Origin: Nguyenibacter vanlangensis
GTDB taxonomy: Bacteria; Pseudomonadota; Alphaproteobacteria; Acetobacterales; Acetobacteraceae
Direction: 5' to 3'
NCBI RefSeq assembly: GCF_038719015.1
Contig: NZ_CP152276.1
Coordinates: forward strand, 940,001-1,004,000
DNA: 64,000 nucleotides
The notes beneath the pieces are model-generated. The model searched no databases. It was not told the DNA's origin and was given only the letters and a program-made list of their open reading frames with translations. This document shows positions 56,588 to 64,000 of the stretch, in pieces. The translations under genes were made by a program, and so were the position numbers. Position 1 is the stretch's first letter, and the number at the start of each line of letters is the position of its first letter.

Positions 56588-57724
56588 CTACCGCCTGAAC
56601 CCGGGCGCCGTGAACGGCAGCGCCGCCACCCGCGCCGGCAAAAATTTGCCCCGCAGCTCGGCGAACAGCGCCGTGCCGGTCGCCTCGTACCCCGCCGCGA
56701 CATAGCCCATGGCCACCGGCGCCCCGACCGTGGGGCCGAACGCCCCCGACGTCACCCGGCCGACCGGCACCGCGCCCTGCGCGTCGGCGAATAATTGCGC
56801 CCCGCCGCGCACCGGCGCGCGTCCCTCGACGGCGATTCCCACCCGGCGGCGCGGAGCGCCGTCGCGCAGTTGCGCCAGCACGCTCTCCGCCCCGGGAAAT
56901 CCGCCCGCCCGCGCGCCGCCGTCCCGGCGGCTCTTCTGGATCGACCAGTCCAGCCCGGCCTCGATGGGGGTGGTCGTGCGGTCGATGTCCGACCCGTACA
57001 GGCACAGCCCGGCCTCCAGCCGCAGGCTGTCGCGCGCGCCCAGCCCCACGGGCGCGACCCCCTCCTGCGCCAGCAGCGCCTCGGCCACCCGCACGGCCGC
57101 GCCGGACGCCATGCCCAGCTCGAACCCGTCCTCGCCGGTATAGCCCGAGCGCGAGACCACGCAGGCCACGCCCGCTACGTCGCACTCCGCCACGTCCATG
57201 AAGCGCATCTCCGCCGTCGCGGGGGCCAGCCGGGCCAGCGCCGCGCCCGCAAGCGGCCCCTGCAGCGCGATCAGCGCGCGCTCCGGCAGGGCCTCGACCA
57301 CGCAATCCCCGTCCAGCGCCGCCGTAAGATGCGCCAGGTCCGCATCCTTGCACGCGGCATTGACCACCAGCAGCAGCGCCTCATCCCCCAGGCGCGAGAC
57401 CATCAGGTCGTCCAGGATGCCGCCTTGCGCGTCCGTCAGCAGCGCGTAACGCTGGCGCCAGGGCTTCAGCGCCAGGATGTCGGCCGGCACCAGCCGCTCC
57501 AGCGCCAACGCCGCGTCCGCGATGCGCCCCGACCGCGCGCGCAGCGTGACCTGCCCCATGTGGGACACGTCGAACAATCCCGCCGCGGTCCGGGTATGCA
57601 GATGCTCGGCCATCACGCCGGCCTTGTACTGCACCGGCATGTCATAGCCGGCAAAGGGCACCATCCGGGCACCCAGCGACAGATGCAGGTCGTAAAGCGG
57701 CGTGCGCAGCAGGTCCCGGCTCAT
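56588..57724 (-). CDS. gcvT: Glycine cleavage system T-protein
   Basis: Aminomethyltransferase of 378 residues that moves the methylene unit to tetrahydrofolate. Motifs: TPLYDLHLSLGARMVPFAGYDMPVQY, LFDVSHMGQV, the catalytic-type Asp region and SRSGYTGEDGFEL, LCLYGSDIDRTTTPIEAGLDW. It is the first gene of gcvTHP. The leader of about 100 nt before the start carries a tandem glycine riboswitch at 57826-57974. Confidence 0.97.
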   Translation of the reverse strand: MSRDLLRTPLYDLHLSLGARMVPFAGYDMPVQYKAGVMAEHLHTRTAAGLFDVSHMGQVTLRARSGRIADAALALERLVPADILALKPWRQRYALLTDAQGGILDDLMVSRLGDEALLLVVNAACKDADLAHLTAALDGDCVVEALPERALIALQGPLAGAALARLAPATAEMRFMDVAECDVAGVACVVSRSGYTGEDGFELGMASGAAVRVAEALLAQEGVAPVGLGARDSLRLEAGLCLYGSDIDRTTTPIEAGLDWSIQKSRRDGGARAGGFPGAESVLAQLRDGAPRRRVGIAVEGRAPVRGGAQLFADAQGAVPVGRVTSGAFGPTVGAPVAMGYVAAGYEATGTALFAELRGKFLPARVAALPFTAPGFRR

Positions 57725-57825
57725 GCCGCGCCCCGCCTGTGGCCGTTCAGGCCGATCGCCGGAAAGGAAAGAGGGAGAAGATACGACATGAACCGAGCCT
57801 CCTGAATCCGGTCGCGGATCCGAAT

Positions 57826-57974
57826 GCCCCTTCTGTCGGTTTGCCTGAGATCGCTATCCCGTCGGCGGGCGCGCGGGGCGCCTCTCTCCAGAAGTCCATG
57901 CCGGGCGGTCCTTTGGCCTGAGAGTTTCCGGGGCGGTTGCTCCTTCGGCGCCGGCTCGCGCCGGTCTCTCCCGC
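57826..57974 (-). ncRNA. Tandem glycine riboswitch upstream of gcvT
   Basis: Two aptamers in the gcvT leader. Aptamer 1 (about 57901-57974) reads GCGGGAGAGACC, then GCCGAAGGAGCAA, then ACTCTCAGGCCAAAGGACC, matching the glycine aptamer landmarks. Aptamer 2 (about 57826-57894) has CTGGAGAGAGG and GCGATCTCAGGCAAACCGACAGAAG, but its central landmark is degenerate (GCCGACGGGATAGC). It probably turns on the glycine cleavage operon when glycine is abundant. It ends ~100 nt before gcvT. Confidence 0.93.
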
Positions 57975-58110
57975 TTCAGCATCCGGATGCTTGGCACATG
58001 TTTCGCAAGCAAGTCAATCGCCCCGTCACATTGTCGCGCGGCCGCGCGGGCTGGATCGGACGGCCCCGCCCGGTATAGGCTCGTCATGGCCGCCAGGAAA
58101 GGACGCAGTC

Positions 58111-58419
58111 ATGACGAACGCCGCCCCGTTGACCATCATCGCCGAATTCGCGACGACTCCCGAAAACCGCGGGAAATTTCTCGAAATCTGCGCCTATGAC
58201 AGCGCCCGCTCCGTGGCGGACGAGCCGGGATGCCGCGCCTTCGACGTCCTGCTGCCCGAGAATGAGCCCGACCGGGTGATCCTGCACGAGATCTATGTCG
58301 ACCAGGCAGCGTTCGACAGCCATCTCACGACGCCGCATTACCAGGTCTTCGCCGACGGCATGGCGACGCTGGGCGTCGAACTGCTCTCGCTGCGCCGGCT
58401 GGCCACCCACCGCGCCTGA
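58111..58419 (+). CDS. ABM-domain (YgiN-like) protein
   Basis: A 102-residue antibiotic-biosynthesis-monooxygenase-fold protein (ferredoxin-like dimer). Features are LTIIAEFATTPENRGKFLEICAYDSARSVADEPGCRAFDVLLPEN and the family's ILHEIYVDQAAFDSHLTTPHYQVF. Such small proteins include quinol monooxygenases and structural relatives; the activity here is unknown. The ATG at 58111 follows AGGAAAGGA. It is transcribed divergently from gcv across the riboswitch leader. Confidence 0.88.
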   Translation: MTNAAPLTIIAEFATTPENRGKFLEICAYDSARSVADEPGCRAFDVLLPENEPDRVILHEIYVDQAAFDSHLTTPHYQVFADGMATLGVELLSLRRLATHRA

Positions 58420-58537
58420 ACGAGGCCGAGGGCGCCCTCCCCGGGCGGCGCGCGGCGGATCGCCGCCGACGCGCACGCCCAAGTCGGGGTTCTATACCAG
58501 CGCGTGTCATAGATTGACCGTCCCGCGCTCTCTTTTT

Positions 58538-58655
58538 CGGGGCGCTGCCCCGAACCCCGCCAAAGGCGGTGCCTTTGGAAACCGATTATTTGTCAATATA
58601 ATGGGGTAATGGGGTGCAGGGGTCTGTGACCCCTGCCGGGTTCGGGCAGAGCCCG
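58538..58655. repeat. REP-like cluster of four hairpins
   Basis: Four short hairpins in series in the 249-bp gap before the speE stop: CGGGGC-GCT-GCCCCG (58538-58552), CCAAAGGC-GGT-GCCTTTGG (58560-58578), GCAGGGGTC-TGT-GACCCCTGC (58616-58636) and CGGGC-AGA-GCCCG (58643-58655). A more AT-rich spacer (58579-58610) separates the pairs. The first is preceded by CTCTTTTT. The form is that of a dispersed intergenic REP-like sequence; one hairpin may end speE transcription. Confidence 0.75.
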
Positions 58656-58668
58656 ACCTGGACTGGCC

Positions 58669-59538
58669 TTACCGCGCCGCGGGCAGATGCCGGGCGATAT
58701 AGGGCGGCAGGTTGAAGGCGCCCGCGTGGATCTCCGGCGTCCAATAGCCGGTCGTCCCCAGAATGCCCGCCGCCTCGGCCCGGGCGCGAATCGTCTCGGC
58801 CGGATGGATGGCCGGGTTCGTCCCCTTGGCCGCGATCCCCAGGGTCATGAAGCCGCCGACATAGGTCGGCACCGCCGCGACATAGGCCGACACGTGCGGA
58901 AAGAAGCGCGCGCGGCGCAGGCTGGTCTCGCGCAACTCGTCGGCCTGCATGAAGGGCACGCCGCACTGGTTCACGATGATGCCGTTCGGCGTCAGGATCC
59001 GCGCGCAATGTTCATAGAACGAATCCGTGAACAGCACTTCGCCCACCCCGATCGGATCGGTGCTGTCGACGATGATCACGTCGACCGATCCGGTCTCGGC
59101 CTTGGCCACGTAATCGATCCCGTCGCCCACGATCACCTCGGCGCGCGGATCGGTCCAGGCATCGCCGGCAATGCCGGGCAGATATTGCTTGGACAGGGCG
59201 ATCACCTCGCCGTCGATCTCCACCATCACCGCGCGGGTCACGCCGCGATGCTGCAGCACCCGGCGCAGCACGCCGCCATCGCCCGCGCCGATGATCAGCA
59301 CGCTCTTCGCATCGCCATGCGCCAGCAGCGGCACATGGGTCAGCATCTCCTGATAGACGAATTCATCACCCTCGGTGATCTGGATCACGCCATCCAGCAC
59401 GAGCACGCGGCCATGCGTCTCGCTTTCGAAAACGACGATATCCTGAAAAACGCTTTTCGTACGGGCCAGTTCCCTGCGCACCCTGAAGCGCTGCTGCCAG
59501 CCTTCATAGAGGGTTTCGCCAAGCCAGTTTTCGCTCAT
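58669..59538 (-). CDS. speE: Spermidine synthase
   Basis: Aminopropyltransferase of 289 residues: putrescine + decarboxylated SAM gives spermidine. It has the N-terminal FQDIVVFESETHGRVLVLDGVIQITEGDEFVYQEMLTHVPL, the signature LIIGAGDGGVLRRVLQH, the decarboxy-SAM site VEIDGEVI, and catalytic VDSTDPIGVGEVLF. The ATG at 59536-59538 follows GGGAGACGGGGA. It lies downstream of speD, but a strong terminator (59608-59634) stands between them, so its expression may depend on readthrough or its own promoter. Confidence 0.97.
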   Translation of the reverse strand: MSENWLGETLYEGWQQRFRVRRELARTKSVFQDIVVFESETHGRVLVLDGVIQITEGDEFVYQEMLTHVPLLAHGDAKSVLIIGAGDGGVLRRVLQHRGVTRAVMVEIDGEVIALSKQYLPGIAGDAWTDPRAEVIVGDGIDYVAKAETGSVDVIIVDSTDPIGVGEVLFTDSFYEHCARILTPNGIIVNQCGVPFMQADELRETSLRRARFFPHVSAYVAAVPTYVGGFMTLGIAAKGTNPAIHPAETIRARAEAAGILGTTGYWTPEIHAGAFNLPPYIARHLPAAR

Positions 59539-59607
59539 TCCCCGTCTCCCGCTCCGCACGGCATCCGATGTCCGGCCGTCGATCTTCGGCTTCAGGACAC
59601 CGGCCAT

Positions 59608-59634
59608 AAAAAAAGAGGCCGGATCGATCCGGCC
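59608..59634 (-). terminator. Intrinsic terminator between speD and speE
   Basis: On the minus strand the perfect palindrome GGCCGGATC/GATCCGGCC (59617-59634) is followed by TCTTTTTTT (A-tract at 59608-59614 on plus). This is a textbook factor-independent terminator 71 nt after the speD stop and 70 nt before the speE start. Next to it, CCCGATGGTCGGG is tandemly duplicated (about 59635-59663). Confidence 0.85.
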
Positions 59635-59705
59635 CCCGATGGTCGGGCCCCCCGATGGTCGGGAGAGAAAGCGCCGGAGCCGTCGGGCAACCGGCGCCCG
59701 TCGCA

Positions 59706-60167
59706 TCAGGCGACGCGGCCGCGCCGCTGCTCGTCCACTTCGACCCGTTCCGCCTGGAACAGGCGCTGCATCACCGGGATCGCCAGATTCGGATCGCACG
59801 CGCCGCACATGAAGATGTCGACCGCCGCGAAATTCCGTTCGGGCCAGGTGTGGATCGAAATATGGCTCTCGGCCAGGACCACCACGCCCGACACCCCGCC
59901 ATTCGGCGAGAAATGGTGGAAATGGCTGTGCAGGATGGTCGCACCCGCCGTCACCGCCGCCTCGCACAGGATGCGATCGATCTGCGCCGGATCGTCCAGA
60001 TTCCGGGCCTCCCAAAGATCGACCAGAAGATGCGTTCCCGCGAACTTCATCCCGTCTTTCTCGACGAAATAATCCTTCCGCTCTTCGTCGTGCGAAGACG
60101 GATTAGAAGACACCTGGATATTGCTCGGGAGTTCCGAGACCATCCCCAGCTGAGCAAGTGCGTTCAT
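59706..60167 (-). CDS. speD: S-adenosylmethionine decarboxylase proenzyme
   Basis: Pyruvoyl-dependent enzyme that makes the aminopropyl donor for SpeE. At 153 residues it matches the small bacterial class. The self-cleavage site is LAES-HISIHTWPE: cleavage before the Ser gives the pyruvoyl alpha chain. The catalytic FMCGACDP follows. An N-terminal extension (NALAQLGMVSELPSNIQVSSNPSSHDEERKD) precedes the core. The ATG at 60165-60167 is the best start. uvrA ends 85 nt upstream on the same strand. Confidence 0.96.
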   Translation of the reverse strand: MNALAQLGMVSELPSNIQVSSNPSSHDEERKDYFVEKDGMKFAGTHLLVDLWEARNLDDPAQIDRILCEAAVTAGATILHSHFHHFSPNGGVSGVVVLAESHISIHTWPERNFAAVDIFMCGACDPNLAIPVMQRLFQAERVEVDEQRRGRVA

Positions 60168-60252
60168 CACGTACCCCCAAACCAGTAGACAGCCTGTTGG
60201 GCGGGATCGCCCCCTTGGGCCAAGGGGGCCGCTGATAAGGCCACCACCCTGC

Positions 60253-63200
60253 TTATGCAAGTATTTTCCGCGGTTCCGTGCGATTTTTTTTATCCGTTTT
60301 CGCCAGCCTGCCCCGCCTGCCCGCCGCGCGGCGTCCCCCGGCCTCCGGCGGATCGGCGTCGGGCCGCGCCAGCAGCGGCCCCAGGAAGCGCCCGGTATGG
60401 CTTTCGGCGCAGGCCGCGACGTCCTCGGGCGTGCCCTCGGCCACGATCCGGCCGCCGCCGTCGCCGCCCTCGGGCCCCATGTCCAGCACCCAGTCGGCGG
60501 TCTTGATGACGTCCAGGTTGTGCTCGATCACCACGACCGTATTGCCCTGGTCCACCAGGGCGTGCAGCACCTCCAGCAGCTTGCGCACATCCTCGGAATG
60601 CAGGCCGGTGGTCGGCTCGTCCAGGATATACAGCGTGCGCCCGGTGGCCCGCCTGGCCAGTTCCTTGGACAGCTTCACTCGCTGCGCCTCGCCGCCCGAC
60701 AGGGTCGTGGCCTGCTGGCCCAGCGCGACATAGCCCAGCCCCACCTGCTGCAGGATCGCCAGCCGGTCGCGGATGCGCGGCACGGCCGAAAAGAACGGCA
60801 GCGCCTCGTCCACCGTCATGGCCAATACGTCGGCGATCGACTTGCCGCGAAACTTCACCTCCAGCGTCTCGCGGTTGTAGCGGGCGCCCTTGCAGGTATC
60901 GCAGGTCACGAACACGTCCGGCAGGAAATGCATCTCGATCTTCAGCACCCCATCGCCCTGGCAGGCCTCGCACCGCCCGCCCTTGACGTTGAACGAGAAC
61001 CGCCCCGGCTTGTATCCGCGCGCCTTGCTCTCCGGCAGTTCGGCGAACCAGTCGCGGATCGGCGCGAACAGGTCGGTATAGGTCGCGGGGTTGGATCGCG
61101 GCGTACGGCCGATCGGCGACTGGTCGATGTCGATGATCTTGTCCAGCAGTTCCACCCCGTCCAGCCGCCGGTACGGCGCCGGATTCTGCCCCGACCCCAT
61201 CAATTGCCGCGACAGCGCCTTGTACAGCGTGTCGATCACCAGGGTCGACTTGCCGCCCCCCGACACGCCGGTGACGCACGTAAAGGTGCCCAGCGGCACC
61301 CGCGCCGTCACGTCCTTCAGGTTGTTGCCGCTCGCCCCTTCCAGCCGCAGCATGCGCACCGCATCCACCGGGCGCCGCCGCGCCGGCACGGCGATGCTGC
61401 GCCGGCCCGACAGGTAATCCCCGGTCAGGCTGGCCGGATTCGCCGCGACGGCGTCGGGCGTGCCGATCGCCACCACATTGCCGCCATTCACCCCCGCCCC
61501 GGGCCCCATGTCGATCAGCCAGTCGGCGGCGCGGATCGCATCCTCGTCATGCTCGACGACGATCAGCGTGTTCCCCAGCCGCTTCAGCCGGTCCAGCGTG
61601 CCCAGCAGGCGCTCATTGTCGCGCTGGTGCAGCCCGATCGACGGCTCGTCCAGCACGTACAATACCCCCGTCAGCCCCGACCCGATCTGGCTCGCCAGGC
61701 GGATCCGCTGGCTCTCGCCGCCCGACAGCGTCGCCGACCCGCGCGACAGCGTCAGGTAATCCAGCCCCACATCGTTCAGAAACCGCAGCCGGTCCAGGAT
61801 CTCGCGCAGGATGCGCCGGGCGATCTCCGCCCGCTGCGGCGTCAGCGTCGCCTCGACGGTGGCGAACCAGTCCAGCGCCCGGCGGATCGGCAGGTCCGAC
61901 GCCTCGGCGATCGTCGCCCCCGCGACCCGCACCGACAGCGCCTCGGGCCGCAGGCGGGCGCCATGGCAGGCATGGCACGGCTTGTCGGACTGATAGCGCG
62001 ACAATTCCTCGCGCACCCACACGCTGTCGGTCTCGGCCATCCGGCGGCGCAGGTTGGTCACCACCCCGTCGAACGCCTTGGTCAGGTCATAGGATTTACG
62101 GCCATCGCGATAGCGGAAGGTGATCTCCTCGCCGCTCCCCTGCATGATCACGTCGCGCACGCCCTGCGGCAGGTCCCGCCAGGGCGTCTCCATGCGCACC
62201 CCGTAATGCGCCGCCAGGCTTTCCAGCGTCTGCTGGTAATACGGGCTCTGCGCACTGCGCCACGGCGCGATCGCGCCGGCGGCCAGCGACAGCGACTCGT
62301 CCGGCACGATCAGATGCGGATCGAAGAAGGTCTCGGTGCCGATTCCGTCGCAGGCCGGGCACGCCCCCTGCGGCGCGTTGAACGAGAACAGCCGCGGCTC
62401 GATCTCCTCCAGGGTGAAACCGCTGACCGGACAGGCGAATCGCGACGAAAACACGATGCGCGGCGGCGGCTCGGCATCGCCCCGCACCACTTCCTCGGCA
62501 TAGACCAGCCCGTCGGACAGCCCCAGCGCCGTCTCGAAACTGTCGGCCAGGCGCGATTCCAGCCCGGGCTTGACCACCACCCGGTCCACCACCGCCTCGA
62601 CCGTGTGGCGCAGCTTGCGGTTCAGCTCGGGCACCTCGGCGATCTCGTACAGCGCGCCATCCACCTTCACGCGGGCAAAGCCCTTGCGCTGCAGTTCGGC
62701 CAGTTCCTTGCGCCACTCGCCCTTGCGGTCGCGGATCACCGGGGCCAGCAGCATCAGCCGTGTGCCCTCCGGCAGGGCCATCACCCGGTCGACCATCTGG
62801 CTCACGGTCTGGGCCTCGATCGGCAGGCCGGTGGCCGGCGAATAGGGCACGCCCGCCCGCGCCCACAGCAGGCGCATGTAATCGTGGATCTCGGTGATCG
62901 TGCCGACGGTCGAGCGCGGATTCTTCGACGTGGTCTTCTGCTCGATGGAAATCGCCGGCGACAGGCCCTCGATCGCATCGACGTCCGGCTTGCCCATCAG
63001 CTCCAGGAACTGCCGCGCATAGGCCGACAGGCTCTCGACATAGCGGCGCTGCCCCTCGGCATAGATCGTGTCGAACGCCAGCGACGACTTGCCCGACCCC
63101 GACAGCCCGGTCACCACCGTCAGCGCGTCGCGCGGGATCTCGACGTCGATATTCTTCAGGTTGTGCGCCCGCGCGCCCCGCACCCGGATGGACTGCGCCG

Positions 63201-63273
63201 CCGGCGGCCCGCCCGCCGGACGAGTGCTCGGACCAGCATCCCGGTCGGCCTCCTGACTGGATCGATGTGCCAT
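60253..63273 (-). CDS. uvrA: Excinuclease ABC subunit UvrA
   Basis: Damage-recognition ATPase of nucleotide excision repair, 1006 residues. Two ABC modules: Walker [21 protein letters not shown] and [17 protein letters not shown]; signatures [11 protein letters not shown] and [15 protein letters not shown]; Walker [15 protein letters not shown] and [14 protein letters not shown]. The second zinc site is intact (CEACQGDG ... [10 protein letters not shown]), but the first reads CPVSGF ... CPACDG, so one Cys is Ser, as in other alphaproteobacteria. The ATG at 63271-63273 is used. A LexA box lies 125 bp upstream. Confidence 0.97.
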   Translation of the reverse strand: MAHRSSQEADRDAGPSTRPAGGPPAAQSIRVRGARAHNLKNIDVEIPRDALTVVTGLSGSGKSSLAFDTIYAEGQRRYVESLSAYARQFLELMGKPDVDAIEGLSPAISIEQKTTSKNPRSTVGTITEIHDYMRLLWARAGVPYSPATGLPIEAQTVSQMVDRVMALPEGTRLMLLAPVIRDRKGEWRKELAELQRKGFARVKVDGALYEIAEVPELNRKLRHTVEAVVDRVVVKPGLESRLADSFETALGLSDGLVYAEEVVRGDAEPPPRIVFSSRFACPVSGFTLEEIEPRLFSFNAPQGACPACDGIGTETFFDPHLIVPDESLSLAAGAIAPWRSAQSPYYQQTLESLAAHYGVRMETPWRDLPQGVRDVIMQGSGEEITFRYRDGRKSYDLTKAFDGVVTNLRRRMAETDSVWVREELSRYQSDKPCHACHGARLRPEALSVRVAGATIAEASDLPIRRALDWFATVEATLTPQRAEIARRILREILDRLRFLNDVGLDYLTLSRGSATLSGGESQRIRLASQIGSGLTGVLYVLDEPSIGLHQRDNERLLGTLDRLKRLGNTLIVVEHDEDAIRAADWLIDMGPGAGVNGGNVVAIGTPDAVAANPASLTGDYLSGRRSIAVPARRRPVDAVRMLRLEGASGNNLKDVTARVPLGTFTCVTGVSGGGKSTLVIDTLYKALSRQLMGSGQNPAPYRRLDGVELLDKIIDIDQSPIGRTPRSNPATYTDLFAPIRDWFAELPESKARGYKPGRFSFNVKGGRCEACQGDGVLKIEMHFLPDVFVTCDTCKGARYNRETLEVKFRGKSIADVLAMTVDEALPFFSAVPRIRDRLAILQQVGLGYVALGQQATTLSGGEAQRVKLSKELARRATGRTLYILDEPTTGLHSEDVRKLLEVLHALVDQGNTVVVIEHNLDVIKTADWVLDMGPEGGDGGGRIVAEGTPEDVAACAESHTGRFLGPLLARPDADPPEAGGRRAAGRRGRLAKTDKKNRTEPRKILA

Positions 63274-63397
63274 GCTCTGTCGCTCTCTGCCGCCGCTCTC
63301 TATCGCCGCTCTATATTCTATATATCGTCGCTCTTTGGCGCCCGCTGGGGCGCCCTCTGGCGCTCCCGCTCCGGACCCGCCGCGTCCGGCCCGCCGC

Positions 63398-63412
63398 GTT
63401 CCCACTCTGTTC
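63398..63412. promoter_or_regulatory. Perfect LexA box between uvrA and ssb
   Basis: GTTCCCACTCTGTTC matches the alphaproteobacterial SOS box GTTC-N7-GTTC exactly. It lies 125 bp before the uvrA start and 257 bp before ssb. This placement predicts LexA control of uvrA and possibly of ssb as in other alphaproteobacteria. Confidence 0.85.
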
Positions 63413-63570
63413 TGACCGTTTCCGCGCCGTCCGCCAAGATCCGCCGCCTCAAAAATGCCGGGGACGAAGCGATATGAACCGACATGCCGGAAAAAAACAT
63501 CCCGACGGAACGCCATCCGCCGCACCGGTATCATCCGCCGCGCATCTGGGTTAGGATGGCATCAGAGTTG

Positions 63571-63608
63571 CGTCCGCCCCCCAGACCGGCCGGGGCGGAC
63601 GGTTTTTT
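63571..63608 (+). terminator. Intrinsic-terminator-like hairpin in ssb leader
   Basis: A 10-bp GC-rich stem CGTCCGCCCC (63571-63580) / GGGGCGGACG (63592-63601) with an 11-nt loop is followed by G and six T (63603-63608), on the plus strand 60 nt before the ssb ATG. There is no plus-strand gene upstream to terminate. It may end a short leader transcript, a small RNA, or attenuate ssb. Confidence 0.65.
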
Positions 63609-63668
63609 AGAGCAGGAGCATCGCCGCCCGCGCGGCGTCTCCGGACCGGACAGCGGCAGGACAGCGTC

Positions 63669-64000
63669 ATGGCAGGTAGCGTCAACAAGGTTATTCTCGT
63701 GGGCAATCTGGGCAAGGACCCCGAGGTCAGAAACAGCCAGAACGGCGCCAAGATCGTCTCGCTCACGCTGGCCACCAGCGACACGTGGAACGACCGCGCC
63801 TCCGGCGAGCGGCGCGAGCGCACGGAATGGCACCGCGTCGTCATCTTTAACGAACGCATCGCCGACGTGGCCGAGCGTTTCCTCCGCAAGGGCCGCAAGA
63901 TCTATCTGGAAGGCTCGCTGCAGACCCGCAAATGGACCGACCAGTCCGGCCAGGAACGCTATACGACCGAGGTCGTGGTCGACCGCTTCCGCGGCGACCT
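63669..64000 (+). CDS. ssb: Single-stranded DNA-binding protein (5' part)
   Basis: The first 110 codons of ssb; the 3' end is beyond the window. The OB-fold is clear: [64 protein letters not shown] and [20 protein letters not shown]. The acidic C-terminal tail is not visible. The ATG at 63669 has GGCAGGAC upstream. It is divergent from uvrA, the classical uvrA/ssb arrangement. Confidence 0.97.
   Translation, partial: MAGSVNKVILVGNLGKDPEVRNSQNGAKIVSLTLATSDTWNDRASGERRERTEWHRVVIFNERIADVAERFLRKGRKIYLEGSLQTRKWTDQSGQERYTTEVVVDRFRGD

Noticed and set aside
60397..63477. A ~1026-codon plus-strand open frame opposite uvrA
   Set aside because: Compositional shadow of uvrA; no motif, no plausible start signal.

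Overview
The window is one contiguous piece of a high-GC alphaproteobacterial chromosome, and it looks like core chromosome rather than an island. The order dusB(nifR3)-ntrB-ntrC-ntrY-ntrX-hfq-hflX, the one-enzyme (C4) 5-aminolevulinate synthase, the fused ispDF, the GTTC-N7-GTTC LexA boxes and the alphaproteobacterial UvrA (first zinc knuckle broken) all agree. The gene content and the dispersed hairpin repeats suggest Acetobacteraceae, most likely Gluconacetobacter or a close relative. The genus is an inference; no rRNA gene is present. No tRNA, rRNA, transposase, phage gene or CRISPR array was seen.

Layout. 1-8.6 kb: a nitrogen-control operon on the minus strand, running dusB to hflX (hflX is cut by the window edge). 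8.8-16.2 kb: ispDF on plus, then minus-strand genes for a small membrane protein, an ATP12-type F1 chaperone, an AsmA-like protein, an RluC/RluD-type pseudouridine synthase and RarA. 16.2-16.6 kb: an AT-rich block of four long palindromes. 16.6-19.6 kb: a lipoprotein, an SDR enzyme, a BaiN/YhiN-type flavoprotein and a GST. 19.7-21.7 kb: minCDE. 21.74-22.73 kb: about six tandem copies of a ~158-bp non-coding repeat. 22.7-30.1 kb: an exporter-type ABC protein, a GT4 glycosyltransferase whose 3' end lies inside a second, inverted copy of the palindromic element, AnmK, a secreted beta-propeller and CoaA. 30.5-36.8 kb: a lipoprotein, recA with a near-consensus LexA box, a GGT-like lipoprotein, a DsbA-like thiol protein, hemA and another lipoprotein. 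36.9-41.3 kb: a degenerate transketolase homologue, then gap and pgk. 41.4-44.9 kb: ftsY-mtaB-dapF and gloA. 45.0-46.1 kb: a methyltransferase and a small secreted protein. 46.2-51.3 kb: an iron-type ABC importer and a TonB-dependent receptor. 51.4-53.1 kb: a small membrane protein and NDH-2. 53.2-58.0 kb: gcvT-gcvH-gcvP behind a tandem glycine riboswitch. 58.1-60.2 kb: an ABM-domain protein, speE and speD. 60.3-64 kb: uvrA and ssb, divergent around a perfect LexA box.

The most unusual items are: the intact 702-residue transketolase-like protein that has lost nearly all thiamine-diphosphate and catalytic residues yet sits directly ahead of gap-pgk; a GGT-family lipoprotein that also lacks the expected catalytic residues; the ~158-bp tandem array; two inverted copies of a ~110-120 bp palindromic element, one of which supplies the stop codon of a glycosyltransferase; and an intrinsic-terminator-like hairpin in the ssb leader. 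No clearly new multi-gene system was found.
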